A stretch of DNA of 64,000 nucleotides from the NCBI RefSeq assembly GCF_000247695.1, contig NW_004624742.1:9279252-9343251 (forward strand). Reading direction: 5' to 3'. The DNA is from Heterocephalus glaber (lineage: Eukaryota > Chordata > Mammalia > Rodentia > Bathyergidae). This document shows, piece by piece, positions 11,791-23,880 of the stretch (position 1 is the first letter of the stretch; every line of letters starts with the position of its first letter). The notes beneath the pieces are model-generated. The model was not told the DNA's origin and did not search any database. It saw only the letters and a program-made list of their open reading frames with translations. The position numbers were made by a program, and so were the translations under genes.

Positions 11791-12439
11791 TAAGAAACTC
11801 AGAAATATACATGAAAATTTACTCCAGCTTTTATGATTTTTTTCTAGTAAAAAAGAATTAGGTAGGGTCTAGAAGTCTTAAGTAGATTCTAATATGACAC
11901 AATAATATCAGTATTCATAACATTTATTCCACACTGCCACATGACTGATTCAGTCATAGTTATGAATTAACATAGAAACAGCTGAGGTGATCAGATTGCC
12001 TGGGAAATAGTCATTAATTTCATAGCAATTTTTAAGTAATATTTTTATTAGTTTGAAAAGAACGCTGAGCTTTAAGAGTGGAGTCATTTGACAATAAAGA
12101 AGGAAAAGGCCAATCTCACTGGCTTCCTCTCCTTATTTAAACAAGTGTCATATTACATCAAAAATTATCTTAGGAGATAAGCAATATACAAAGCAACAAG
12201 ACACCACCCAAATAAGTGTTATCTGCACTAAAGTAGATTTATATCATTCCTATTATACTAGAATTTTCAGTGAAGCATCCTAAGGTAGCAGTTCACCATT
12301 CCTAATTCACTAACAAGCAACTTCTTGGCTCCATCCTTAGGAAATCCAATCCTGGTAGAGTTTGCAGCATAATATATATGTAACTGATCATTCACGCATT
12401 CCAAACTTTAAGCAGGGTTTAATGCTAAGTGTATTCTTT

Positions 12440-13082
12440 AACTTGCATCCAATAGTCCTTGCTGGTCAATGGGAGATGTATTCCAAGACCCTGAATGTAT
12501 GTCTGCAACCATGAATAGACCACATCTTATATATATTGTTTATTTCCACATATGCATACACAAATTTAATGCCTTTCCCAAATTAACTGAATATCACACA
12601 CTGTGACAGTAACTTTTGCTGTCTGAGGCACAAAAACAAACTATGAGTGTTTTTTTCTTCATAATTTTATGGCTGGAATATTTCTTCTTACTGTAGATCC
12701 TAGCAGTTTCAATATATGTTTCTTTCTTTATTCATTAATTTCTTTATTAACTTTTACCTTTTCACTTAAAGGAAGCACTTGATAGCATCTCTTTGGAATA
12801 CTGAATTGCCAGCATCACTACTCTTGTGCTTTGGAACCAATATTAAATAAAGTAAGGGATGATTGAGTACTAGCTCTGTCTTCAAATCTGTGACAGTTGA
12901 GCCTATAACTGAGATGGCTATTTTATGACTAATTGGAGGGTAACATATTCAGTGTGGATACAATGAAAAGGGGCTGATTCATGTCCCAAATAGAATGGAG
13001 GAAGATGGGCAAGATTTCATTACACTACTCAGAATGGCATGTGATTTAAAACTATGTTTTTAATTTTGAATTTTCCACTTTC
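12440..13082 (+). mobile_element. Tigger-group non-autonomous DNA transposon
   Basis: Related to the copy at 59.46-59.94 kb. Shared landmarks include AATTGCCAGCATCACTACTC (here) against ATCAGCATCAGTACTCTTGC, a TTGTGCTTTGGAACC/TTGCACTTTGAATCC pair, AATAAAGTAAGGGATGATTG, and a GAATTTTCCA 3' segment. The left end (GTCCTTGCTGGTCAATGGG and TTCCAAGACCCTGAATG) matches the remembered start of a pogo/Tigger MITE. The right terminal repeat is missing. Confidence 0.65.
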
Positions 13083-13429
13083 TCCAAAAGTGGTATGTCT
13101 CTTGGAAAAAGTATCTTCTTATTGTGCATGCATAATTTACAAAGTCTCATCCCTTCCATTCTTCATAAAAGTAAAAGCTCGTGAGATAATCTTCTTATTG
13201 CATATTTTACAATAGGGAAAAAAAGTACAATAATGTTTTTGGTAGAAGGAGCTAGTCCTTTCTCTACAGTTTATGTAAACAGGTTGTTTGTAAACCATAT
13301 AAGGAAGTGCAAATCTTAAGACATTAACACATAAGGTCACAATAACATTTTGCCACTACTAACCTTGAATTAATTTGCTCATTGTATCCATCCAATGTAT
13401 TCTGAAAGGCAAACATTATACCATAGTTT

Positions 13430-13660
13430 ACATTTATATGGTGATTTGCAATTCATAAATCACTTTTAAAATATTGTTTTATGTAATGTCAGCAATTAAC
13501 TTTTTCATTAAAGGAATTTTATTTACTGAGGGTATCTGAGGTTGTGAAGTGAAGAAATAATCCCAAAGATCCATCATTATGAAATGGTGCAGCTGTGAAT
13601 CTAAGCCACATATTTGATCTGTAAGTTCATTGCTCTGCCTATGACATCAGACTGGCATAG
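13430..13660 (-). mobile_element. MIR SINE fragment
   Basis: Minus-strand MIR signs: an ATATGGTGATTTGCAATTC start, a region equivalent to 'aggaaactgaggc' (here GGGTATCTGAGGTTGTG), CAGCTGTGAATCTAAGCCAC, and TTCATTGCTCTGCCTATGAC at the end. Strongly diverged. Confidence 0.55.
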
Positions 13661-15226
13661 CCAAATTTATATTGTCAAAATTCTAAAGGTTGAACACTAA
13701 AATAGATTAGAACATGTGTATCAGTCTTTTTCTTTTCTTTTCATTTTTTTTAAAGAAAATGGAGAATCCTTCTCTGCATTAACTTTGGGGTTTTTTAAGT
13801 CCACCATTATGGAAACAATTGAATTTTCTGACAAGAAACATTAAAGCTGATTTGACAAGAATGACGAGGCATTTTAAGAGTTGATTGACTGTTAGCACAA
13901 AGCTTTTAGAGCTTGCTGAAATTGCATCAACTATAAGCGAAAGAAATGGAAGTATCTTTTGCAGAGATTTGAAGGAAAGCCTGTGACATAAAAAACAAAG
14001 GTAGATTGGCCAAGTTTATATATATATATATATATATATATTCATATATATATATTCATTTATATATATTCATATATATATTCATCCAACAGCTTTGCAG
14101 CTTTTCTGTAATATATAGTTAGTTTATATATTAACAACTCTTTAAGGTCCTCGTACTCAGGGACTCATTGAGGGCTAAATTGATCAGAAAGAAAAAAAAA
14201 AGCATGTGTTTGTTGAAAGACTTGCAGAAGACCTATTTAGCTGAGACTCTTGTTGAGTTATGTTTGCAATTCTATGTTGGTACTTCCAGTGTGAGATAAA
14301 TTTTCACTCTTGTCACCAGATCAATCAGGTGTGGCAAATCAGAGACCAATGCAGAACAGGGATGTCTGTTGAAACCATCATGATGAGTGGTAGAAATTTC
14401 CATTATGAAAATATACTTTTTAAGGGTCCATGGTAACAAGAATGATTTCACAATTGTCACAACTGTTACAACTTTAAAGAACTAAGATAAGGCAGACTTT
14501 TTCCTCCATTTTTTTTTCAGAAAAACTTCCTGAACTATAGTTTGGGTTAGTATAGCTAACAGATTTTTCACTTTTCTACAGTTAAAGAAAAAGCAACAAA
14601 CACATGAGCAAACATAATCATTTATATACAGCATCTTTAATCTCATAAAACTCTAGCTTTTAAAAATACACTCTTAACTATGGATTTTCCTTAATCTTTG
14701 CATTTAATTAATGATGGTTTATAGTAGGATCATCTCTGCCCCTTTTAGGAATGGAATCCCAACATGAATATGTTATCATCTAATCTTCCTATTACTGCAG
14801 TAACACACTTGGCCAATCAGCAAGCTCAGTGTTAGAAAAATAACCAAACTCAGGGTTAGAGAAATAACCAACTAAACAATCAACTATTAAAGTAGACTCA
14901 GACTTGGAGCTAAGCTGACATTGATTTCCAAGTTGTGCCATCTCAGTGATGCCATCACATTTGGTGGCCTGAGAACAGATTTGTAAACTGCCTTCACTGA
15001 GATAATAGGCAATGAAGCTGGTGCTTAGGGTGTAGAAGACTAATTTCTTGTGAATATCCCCACCTTGAATTCAGCAATTTTGGCAGCTGAAATCAGTGGT
15101 GACATCTAGACTTTTCTGAATGTTTTCTATCTTTTAGAAGATAAATTTTACCAACCATCACCTGAAAATGATCAAAGTTCTGATCTATGAGTTATTAGAA
15201 ATTTATCTCCTATGATGCAATTAGAA
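13661..15226. other. Unassigned sequence with small tandem repeats
   Basis: No gene recognised. Contains an AT microsatellite at about 14018-14090 (TATA runs broken by TTCATA). It also has a 24-bp tandem duplication at 14825-14848 and 14849-14872 (CTCAG.GTTAGA.AAATAACC). Confidence 0.6.
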
Positions 15227-15404
15227 CAGGGTTTTTTAAAGTGGTATTAACGTTTTGGATCAGATAATTCTTTGTCGTGAGGAGCTGTCCTATGCTCTGT
15301 AGGATGTTTAGCAGCATCTCTAGTTCTACATTATGTGCCAGTAGCTTCTTCTCTTGAGATGTAACAACCTTAGAGATTGCCAGATTTCTCATGGTTGAAT
15401 AAGA

Positions 15405-15444
<40 letters not shown>

Positions 15445-15470
15445 AAAATCATCCCAGTTGTGAGCCACTG
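15227..15470 (-). mobile_element. MER5A (hAT-Charlie MITE) with internal (GT)n
   Basis: Plus-strand ends are CAGGGTTTTTTAAAG and CCCAGTTGTGAGCCACTG, the complement of the MER5A start CAGTGGTTCTCAACTGG. In between are CAGATAATTCTTTGTCGTGA, GCTGTCCTATGCTCTGTAGG and ATGTTTAGCAGCATC, all MER5A landmarks. A GT microsatellite at 15403-15443 sits inside the element. Confidence 0.85.
15403..15443. repeat. (GT)n microsatellite
   Basis: About 19 GT units beginning GTGTGCGTGTG, lying inside the MER5A relic. Likely polymorphic. Confidence 0.95.
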
Positions 15471-15889
15471 GAGTGGAATCACAGACTTTGGGCTTTTAAT
15501 CTTTCTAGCTTCAGTGAATATTTAATTTAAAGATGAATGGGCTTAATGACATGTCCCAGGTTGTGCAATCGATTGAAGTAGAACTAGACCCAAGTCTAAA
15601 TTTAGTTATCCCGACAGTGACCTTTATACCTAAGCATGTTACCTTCAAATACTGCTTGTGGGAAGAATAGTGAGTGTACTGACCCACAAATAGCTGAGCT
15701 ATGACTTAAGAAAATTCTAAGAGCATAAGAGGATAACCATCAGAGCTGAGCAGAAAAAAACACCTCACTTATATAAATGAATTGGAAATAAGAAAAAAAT
15801 CTCCAATTTGCTATTATATTCAGTTAAGTATTTTGGGTGATGATCACCAAGTGACTTTTAATTACTGACAAAGAGTCTGTCACTGACCA

Positions 15890-16370
15890 AACTCTACTCA
15901 GGCTACCCTGTACTCTTTTTCAACTAGGCTTGACTTTTGGGCTCCTAAGCTTGCCTTTACGTTGCCAATTTCAGAAGAATCCTAAGCTTATTATTGGTGG
16001 AGCTACCCCCACCTATATGAGATCACCGTCCATATTGAAATAGATTCTTCACCTCCACCATCCCTCTTGTAATATCTGATCACACTAGCCTGCCTTAAAT
16101 AGGAATCCTGTTAGATTGATTTAGCCAGAATCTTCCTTAACCCCGAATCCTTTCTCTTAGTAATTTTCTTTCCACCGACCTCTACCCTGCTCCTCAGCTG
16201 TAAATTCCTACTTGTTCATGCTGTACTTGAAGTTGAGCCTAATATTTCCTCTCCTGCACAAACCCATTGTAGTGGTCCCCATATGAGTACCTATCAGGAT
16301 AGCTCCTCCCCATAAACCTTGAGTACAGTCTACCTTGTCATCTTTACCAAGTGTTGTAATGATGTTTTTC
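15890..16370 (+). mobile_element. Probable ERVL-type LTR fragment
   Basis: A pyrimidine-rich, promoter-like block differing in composition from its surroundings: GGCTACCCTGTACTC, GGCTCCTAAGCTTGCC, GGTGGAGCTACCCCCACC, CTGCTCCTCAGCTGTAAATT and AATATTTCCTCTCCTGCAC. This is the style of an old ERVL LTR. The family is uncertain; it could instead be unique sequence. Confidence 0.35.
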
Positions 16371-17159
16371 TTCAGTATTTCTCATGTTCTGTATATGAAG
16401 TTATAGCTACATGAGACCAATCTGCACACTTCTTGCCTACTATCACCTCATCTGAGGCAGGAATTTGTTGTGTCCTCTGACACCTCAACATTTTGTAACT
16501 AAAGATAAAAAAAAGATGTGCCTGGCAAGAACAACAAATTAAAGATTGAATTAACATCCCAGGATCACTCATTGTACCAGGAAATATGTACTTTCACTGT
16601 GGCAAAGGCTGGATTTTAGATGGTCCCTATTGGCCATCTCTGGTCTATCAACAAGACAATAATGGAAGCCATCTTCCTTTTCTAATGAAAGAATTGCCAA
16701 GAAAGTACACTGCTGCACAACCAGCTGTTTAAAGAACTGAAGAGGAAGCAAAGATGGTGAAAACAGATGGGATATATTTTGAATTTTCTACTTTGATATG
16801 AATATGTACATACGATATATTAGAGCAGCTTCCTCACACACATCCCGCTCTCCTTCGCACATTATGGTAACTAAGCATTAGTCACTTTCATATATCAACT
16901 TTATCAAAAAGTTTTATATGTCTTTTGTTTCTTGGACTTACCAGCTTCTTTACACCATTTTTTACTGAGCTATTTGGTTAAAAACTAGTTAATATTTCAT
17001 AACACATCTTATAAATTATGCCATATGGAAGATGCTTTGTGTTCAGGATATATTTGTTTGAAACAAAGTTTATGATGTATTTCGTTTGCTAACAATCCTG
17101 ATATTTTAAAATTTAGCAGAAATTCTAGATATTTTAAGGCATATGAATATAAGTATTTT

Positions 17160-17570
17160 AAAATATTTTTTAAAGTCTGATGAGCAAAGAACATATATTC
17201 CTTTTGTCATTTTGGAAAATGCAGAAAAATATAAAAAGAAAATCATAATTGATTACAGCCTCATCATTAGAGATTATCCTGGTAATGTTTTTTATCTCCC
17301 ATATACGTATATGTATATGTGGTTGTATGCATATGTACATTTGTATAGACATTTGGGATTATATAGTAGACACTGTTTTTGCTAGTTTTGTTCACATTGT
17401 TATGAGTAATTTTATATTAATGATACAATTGATTTTGTATCTTTATCTTCCTGGTACATTATTTCCTAAAAGTCAAATGCTGAGTCATGAACATTCATAG
17501 AATTCTTAAAATATTGCCAGCCTGCTCTCTCCTATGGAGATTTGTTAATTTAAACTTATACCAGAAATAT
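17160..17570 (-). mobile_element. Old L1-like fragment
   Basis: Plus-strand text resembles the complement of an old L1: a TATACGTATATGTATATG run, CCTAAAAGTCAAATGCTGAG, AAATATTGCCAGCCTGCTCT and ACTTATACCAGAAATATATGAGA, echoing the 'ttgccaaattgctctcc ... caccagcaatgtatgaga' segment. Highly diverged. Confidence 0.45.
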
Positions 17571-18789
17571 ATGAGAAGATTTTAATTAGACTTCAATAAT
17601 AAACTGTAATTGCTGAATTACATTTTAAACACTTAAGAACTAAAGTAAAGATCTAAGTAAACATCTAAGAACTCAAGAATATCTTTATATGGTCCTGTAT
17701 CCTCTTTAGCACTAAAGTTGTTTTCTTTAAATTTAATAGCTTTTGATGAATAGCCATGGATCAAAATGAAGAGAATTTTCCAGGGGCTACTAAAAATAGT
17801 TTTCATTTTATAAATAACAATCATAAGAATATATGAAATGTTAAATATGAAAAGATGTTAGATACCATCAAGCTCAATTTTCTGTTTTATTCAAATTCAT
17901 TTCTGAAGAAACTATTATACGCCATGTCTGTAGTCTTGAATACACTGGGAAATATAAGAGAAGTGCATAATTAGCTATAATACAGTGTCATAAATACTAA
18001 AGGAAATGATGGACAAAATGCAATGGAAACATATGGCTTTAGGAGAATGTTTAACTTTTTGCTGCAGGATGGCGTCTAGAAAAACTGCAACAGAGGTAAT
18101 TTCTCAAGGATTATTAATTCTTTTTCAGAAGAGTGAGAAAGAAGTGTTTCTGGAACAGAGCAGCATTAGAGAGATACAAGGCCATGGCATTACACAGCTT
18201 GTTTGTGCAATGGTGGCAGAAGGTACAGCTCTCTCATAGAAGGCAGTGGTATTAATATAAAATTTTCAATTTCTTTTTAAGAAGTTTTGACTTCTTCTGT
18301 AGTGAGAGAGGAAGCATGGAAGAGTTTTGAGCAGGGAACATGATTTTTTTGTATATGAACTCGAGCAGGAGGATTTTGGAAACAAAATGACTGGCTGTTA
18401 ACACTACCCAAGGATCATGATAAGGATTGAACTATATCAGCTGTGGAAAGAATACTTGTGAGGGACAGAGTCTAACTTGTGTTAGAAATTAAGAGGAGCG
18501 TAAGAAAGCAAATTCTTCCACATGAATCTTCAAGTTTTTTAAGAAAATCAGGCAATGAATGAGTAAATAAATGTATAAAAGTGATGATGATCAGCTCTGC
18601 AGAAGAAATGATCAGGGTACCAGGATAGAGAATAAGAGGGAAAAGGGCTCCTTAGTTAGGAGGACATCTAAACTATCACATGAGGAATGAATTTAAAAAT
18701 TCACTATGTGAAGATCTAGAGCCCAAGTAAGAATGCCTGCAGTGAGAACTTCCTGAGGCAGAACAGGTAACTGATTCGGAAGGCTGCTA
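17571..18789. other. Unassigned sequence, possible L2 remains
   Basis: No gene recognised. A stretch at about 18290-18460 (GTTTTGAGCAGGGAACATGA, GACTGGCTGTTAACACTACC) is reminiscent of the central part of L2 on the minus strand, but divergence is high. Confidence 0.4.
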
Positions 18790-18990
18790 TAGTGCAGGGG
18801 CAATCACATCACCTTAAAGTCAAATAGCCTTGGATACAAAACCAGGCCTTGCTGTTCACCCTTCTCAGCCTTAACTTCCTCCATAAAATAAGAATAATAG
18901 TGCACATATTACAGAGTCACTGAAGATTATATAAAGTAATGTATGTCAAATTAGCACACTGACTTCAGACAGTAAAACCTTAGTGGAAAG
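18790..18990 (+). mobile_element. MIR SINE fragment
   Basis: Plus-strand MIR order: CTATAGTGCAGGGGCAATCA, AGCCTTGGATACAAAACC, CTCAGCCTTAACTTCCTCC, ATAAAATAAGAATAATAGTG, then TATAAAGTAATGTATGTCAA. Diverged. Confidence 0.65.
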
Positions 18991-19317
18991 TAGCTGTTGT
19001 CACCACCACATTATCATCATCAAAATCATTATTATCAATAAGAATAGGGAGAAATGGGGCACTTCAAGTTTCTGTTTTAGGTAATGAAGAAGTAAGATAG
19101 GCAGTCTAGAACAAAAGCTAGCAGGGGTGTTCAGATAGTGGATCTGCTTTGAGGAAGCTACTGGAAATCCAGCTGGAATTTGGATCTAGAGGTCAGGAGA
19201 AAGGCCAGCATATAAAATATACTGACCTCATTCAAGGAGGTGTACAAAAATTAAGGTAAGGAAACTAGGAAGGAGCACTTCATGAAGATAATTTTTTTTA
19301 AAGAAAATTTTGATTTT

Positions 19318-19414
19318 TTTGTTTGTTTGTTTGGTTTTGGTACCAGGGATTGAACTTGGGTCCTTGTGCTTGCGAGGCAGGCGGCAGCACCACTGAGCTA
19401 AATCCCCGGCCCCT
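19318..19414 (-). mobile_element. ID-like tRNA-derived SINE, young copy
   Basis: Minus strand, with the left end equal to GGGGCCGGGGATTTAGCTCA. A 17-bp target duplication (AAGAAAATTTTGATTTT at 19301-19317, AAGAAAGTTTTGATTTT at 19415-19431) differs at one base. The tail on the plus strand is a TTTG repeat. Confidence 0.93.
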
Positions 19415-19431
19415 AAGAAAGTTTTGATTTT

Positions 19432-21110
19432 GTGACAAAAAATATTGTCAGTGATTTGAAATCTACCCATAATTTACATTTCCTGGCTCTGATGAAGTTT
19501 TTCTGGCTATATGTAATATTCTACATAGAGCAATTACTATTCCAAATCAGAATATTTTAAATATCTGAATACTCCCTATTATTCATCTGAGGATAATGTT
19601 CACCAATATTTCATACTTTATTCATATAGAGAGATCTTTATGTCCTCATTATTCTAATAGTTTTTGGACGCAGAAACTAATAGTTTAATTTGTTCTTGCA
19701 CCAAATGAAACTCAATATTCCAATTTTGATTTGATTATCTTGTTAGTTTCAATCTACGATTTTCATCTGTCAGGTGCTTTATAATCTTGGTTCTATCATC
19801 CAGCATATTAGTGATTCCTGTCAAGTTTGTATCATACACCAATTTGATGAGTATGATTTCTAAAGCTTTATCCAAGTCACTGATAAAGATACTTAAAGAC
19901 TGCCCTAGTGTAAATTGGACTATCCCTGCTATTAACTAGTAAGTGGGCATGAAACCCTGGCTTCACTTGAGAAGGGCAAGTTATGCTTGACCCTAAAGGC
20001 TTCAGTGGGTTGAATGGGTGTGAACATAAATAAGCAAACAGGAATTGAGGAAAGAAGATAAGATAAAAATTATTGAACACAAGGTGGGAGCTATAAAATT
20101 TGGGATATCTTTGGTGAGAGTTATTTGAGGCCACCATAGGGAACTGTAGGGAAGAATGTGCAGAGATAAACTGTAAATGCTGCACAGTTGCAGGACAAGG
20201 GACTAAGAGGGCTTGGTCCCGGTAATTTTGAGAACAAGCAAACAAAAACTAGTGACAATATGTCTGTATTTTTCAGATAAAGCAGTAGAAATGGAGCATC
20301 TGCAAGCAGAGTTTCATCATCTAGAAATCTGTGTGCTGGACTCAGGTAATGGATCTAAGAAGGGAATGAAACTCTAGCCCTGGGAAAAGCATCAGAACAG
20401 GAGCTCCCTCTGTCTCTCATCATAATTGCCTGAGGTTCTGTTTGTCGTTTCTATCAGAAAGAGTAATAAAGGAGTAAGGGGAGGGTCAAATGTAGAAATT
20501 GGGTGCTAGGGATTAAGTCAGTATATAGAGAAAATAAAAGCAGAAGGACTGTAGTTTCAAGGTTAACTGGGAATGGGTATGAGTTACCCTTGTACGGTAG
20601 GCTCTCAGTGCTGGCAAGGGTAGCCATGCAGAGACTCTGGATTTCATTAGAGAGCCAAGAAGTCAAGAACGGACCAACGCATTGCAGCTAAAGACCCAAC
20701 TCTGTTCTCCCAGGTGACTGAGGGGCTGAGACTGGTAGTGTCTAAGTTGCGTCTTCATTTTCATCAGAAAGTAGATCAGGCCAGAACATGAAAAGGAGAG
20801 TGGGAGTGGGAATTAGTGGCTCAGCTTAGAAAAGACAGACAAAACAGGGCAGCTTTAATCACAGTACTTAAGTGTGCATATTTTCTACCTGTAGTAAAGG
20901 ATTTTTAAGGTCAGAGATCACATAAACAAGTCTGCAAGAGACAGCATCTTTTAATAAATTTTCTTATATTCAATGAATACTTAATAAAATACATATTTGC
21001 TATATAAGTAAAATGGATTTATCTTGAGAGCCTTGAGAATATTTCTAATATTCACCTCTATAATTTCCTTCTCTTGATGATGACAATGATAGTGATAGTG
21101 GTAATAATAG
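19432..21110. other. Unassigned sequence
   Basis: No recognisable gene or repeat. The longest frame is a 122-codon minus-strand ORF at 19877-20245. It has no known motif, is flanked by no convincing splice pair that I can see, and overlaps no repeat I can name. I do not call it a gene. Confidence 0.45.
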
Positions 21111-21111
21111 T

Positions 21112-21345
21112 ATTAATAGTTCATTGGGCACTTATGTCAAATTCTGATAAGTGCTGAAACTCATTTAATTCTCATACAAATATTATGATGAGGCATTCTT
21201 ATTATTTTCCCTCTCTTTTTTCAGATGAGGAAATTGAGCATTAGAGTAATTAAATCACGTGCCCAGGCTCACACAAATAGCAAATGAATGAATCTTGGAT
21301 TTTAACTCAGGCAATATAATTCCAAAGGTATTACACCATATTTCC
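21112..21345 (-). mobile_element. MIR SINE fragment
   Basis: The plus strand shows the complement of MIR in order: TTGGGCACTTATGTCAAATT, CTCATTTAATTCTCATACAA, TATTATGATGAGGCATTCTT, TTTCAGATGAGGAAATTGAG, GCCCAGGCTCACACAAATAG, TTGGATTTTAACTCAGGC. One of the clearest MIR copies in the window. Confidence 0.85.
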
Positions 21346-23750
21346 CCTTTGTTTTGTGACTAAAAATGATGAATTTTTAGTGTACGTTACTTTCGGCATC
21401 AGTTACCTTTCTATTAAGGATTTTTTTTTACAAAGAAACATGTCATTACTGGATGTGTATATGTAATTAGAAAACAATGCTAAGTGTGTAAGTTCCCTGA
21501 GTATGCAGTCATTTTCCTTCCATGCTAATTTCAGAATGGACATGACCAAAAATGTTTAAAATAGCCACTCAGCCTTGAGGACAAGGTAAGACTTGAATAG
21601 TCAATTTCAGCCTGTAAATATCAAGAACTGGATGTCTCTGCTTTGGGGGAAAGGACAAAAATTTGAGTTACAAATACTTTTGGCTTAAAAATATTTCATA
21701 GTCTTCATGTTTATAGTAAGGTTTGGACAACTAAGGCAAAATCATCAAGGTTTCCTCTGATGGTGAAACTTGAACATAGGATATAATCAATTAATAAATA
21801 TCTATTGAATCATATAAAACAGTCCAATATTCAATATATACTCAATGATTTGTGTTCAAATGAATTTATTGACCTGTTTAAATGAGTTAACTCACAAAAG
21901 AATAGAACCAATTCCTGTGATGATAAATTGAAGAAATTGGAGACTTCTATGAATATCAGTGATTCCATTTGTTGCACAAAATAATTGAATGTAAACACAC
22001 CTTATAAGTGTTAGCACTTAAATTAGAAAAATTTCCAAGATCTTTTCAGATGAATATCATATTTAGGTGAACAAAAGGAGAAGCACTTGATGATACAGTG
22101 CTTTTTTTCAAAAACTCTGGTGAACTGAAAAGAATATAGCATTCAAAATGCATATCTAAAGCTTCTAGGTAGAATTTAAATAACTTCATTATTTTTACCT
22201 TTTGCTTCAAACTACTCCAAATATTCTGACTATATGTGGACCTATCACTTGACCAATTTTCTATATAATTAAAATCATGGGCCTTCAAAACTATTTGGAG
22301 GGAAAATGCTTCTAAGATGCCTAGCTTTATCTTTTTATACTTGTGTAACTTAAAAATGACCAGGCAGAAGTTTTTTTCTTCTCTTTAAATTGCTTTGCCA
22401 ACTTTCAGCTTTGAGCACATTTTCATGACTGATTTATTAAACCTGGAAACGAGAAGTTTATAATGGAAATTCTCATAAAGTCTTAACTCTAGCATTGCTA
22501 GCAGGTACCCTGAAGAATGGGAACAGCAAGGAGCCCTCAGCTGTGGCATTTCTAGAACACAACCTGAGGATTTGGTCATGTGTTCATTTATTTATTTTTA
22601 GGTGAATAATCTTCAACCATTCTAGCAGAAATTCTCATTCTGTTGGCAAAAAGAAAGCATGCAGTAGTTTGGCTATGAATCATACCTTCTGTTGTCATGA
22701 TTAATTTTAAGGACACATTCAAAGAAGTTTCTTCTGTAACACTACACTCTGGGAAAAGGAAAAAAATATGTTGAATGTTGTGCTCATCATTTAGACTGAT
22801 GGAACAGATTTATTGCAAATAAAATGATTCCAAATTGACTGGAGAGATTTATTGGAAATGAAATTGTTAGAAATCCCTATTCCTTTTTAAGATATTTAGA
22901 AATTATACCTAAGTGGAACATTTTTGCTTTAGTTTCAGAAATATAAACTTCTGGCATTGCTCATCATTAGAATTTTCCCCTGCAGGCTTTGGCTTTATTA
23001 GCAGCTTAAGAGTATATTTAGCACTGTCATATGTGAAATCTCTTCACTCTGTTACACTAATATGGGATAAAATGTCTTTTTTTACAGTGTTACTCATTCA
23101 TTATATAAAAATGAAAGCAACTACTTCTGTGTGGATCCAGAGCCACTAACTATTTTTATGACAAAAGAGAGGTGACAATACATATCCCGTAGGCACATGA
23201 GAATATTATATAAGAGTCATTAGTATAATTGATATCCACAGAAAGAGTGTTTTATCCAACGTGATTAAAATGTGTAATACATTATGTTGGTTCCAGTGTT
23301 CCAGCTGCCGTGTTGTAATCTTTCCTTTGATAGATATCTAGTGAAAAATAAAATTATGCTCGTTAAAAGGATAATCTTCTAGTACTTAAGGCTGGGGGAA
23401 TGTGAAACAGTTGTATGTCATGTGCTCAAGCCATTTGCATGTGAGTTTTGCATAGGTCTTGTGTTTGGTTGAGGGGTCTTCATCATAGAAAAGTAAGTAG
23501 AAAAGGCCTAACACAAAACTTTTTTCCTGATAGACATGGGAATACGTTGAATTATAATTCTGTGCCTAAGTCTTAAATTCTCCTTGTTAGGCTCAGTTTT
23601 AAATGCCTACAGTAGTGGGGCCAATGAAGAAAACAAATCATAGAACCTAAAAGTTTAAATTGGCTTTAGGTTGAGCATAACTTCCTAAAGGCAAATGACC
23701 AAATTATTATTTTAAAAGGGTGTTTCTACACCCAATACATGCATTGCTTG
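21346..23750. other. Unassigned sequence
   Basis: About 2.4 kb with no recognised gene or repeat. The minus strand near 22525 has a strong acceptor-like tract (CTCCTTGCTGTTCCCATTCTTCAG is split by the 20-base limit; see 22510-22533), but nothing around it forms a convincing exon. Confidence 0.4.
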
Positions 23751-23754
23751 ATTG

Positions 23755-23880
23755 GTTCATTCATTTAACAAGTATTTATCAATTATCTTCTGTGTACAAA
23801 GTATTTAATTAGGTGCTGGGGACCCATAGAATCACATAGCCTAAGATTTAATTTTTAAATAGTAAAGCAAGTTAAAAAAA
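23755..23880 (-). mobile_element. L2 3'-end fragment
   Basis: Complement of the L2 end: TTCATTCATTTAACAAGTAT, TTATCAATTATCTTCTGTG, AGGTGCTGGGGACCC, matching the 'ttcattcaacaaatatttattgagcac ... gcgctgggga' pattern. Confidence 0.75.

Noticed and set aside
19877..20245. 122-codon minus-strand ORF
   Set aside because: No recognisable domain, no convincing splice or promoter context, and composition like random AT-rich frames.
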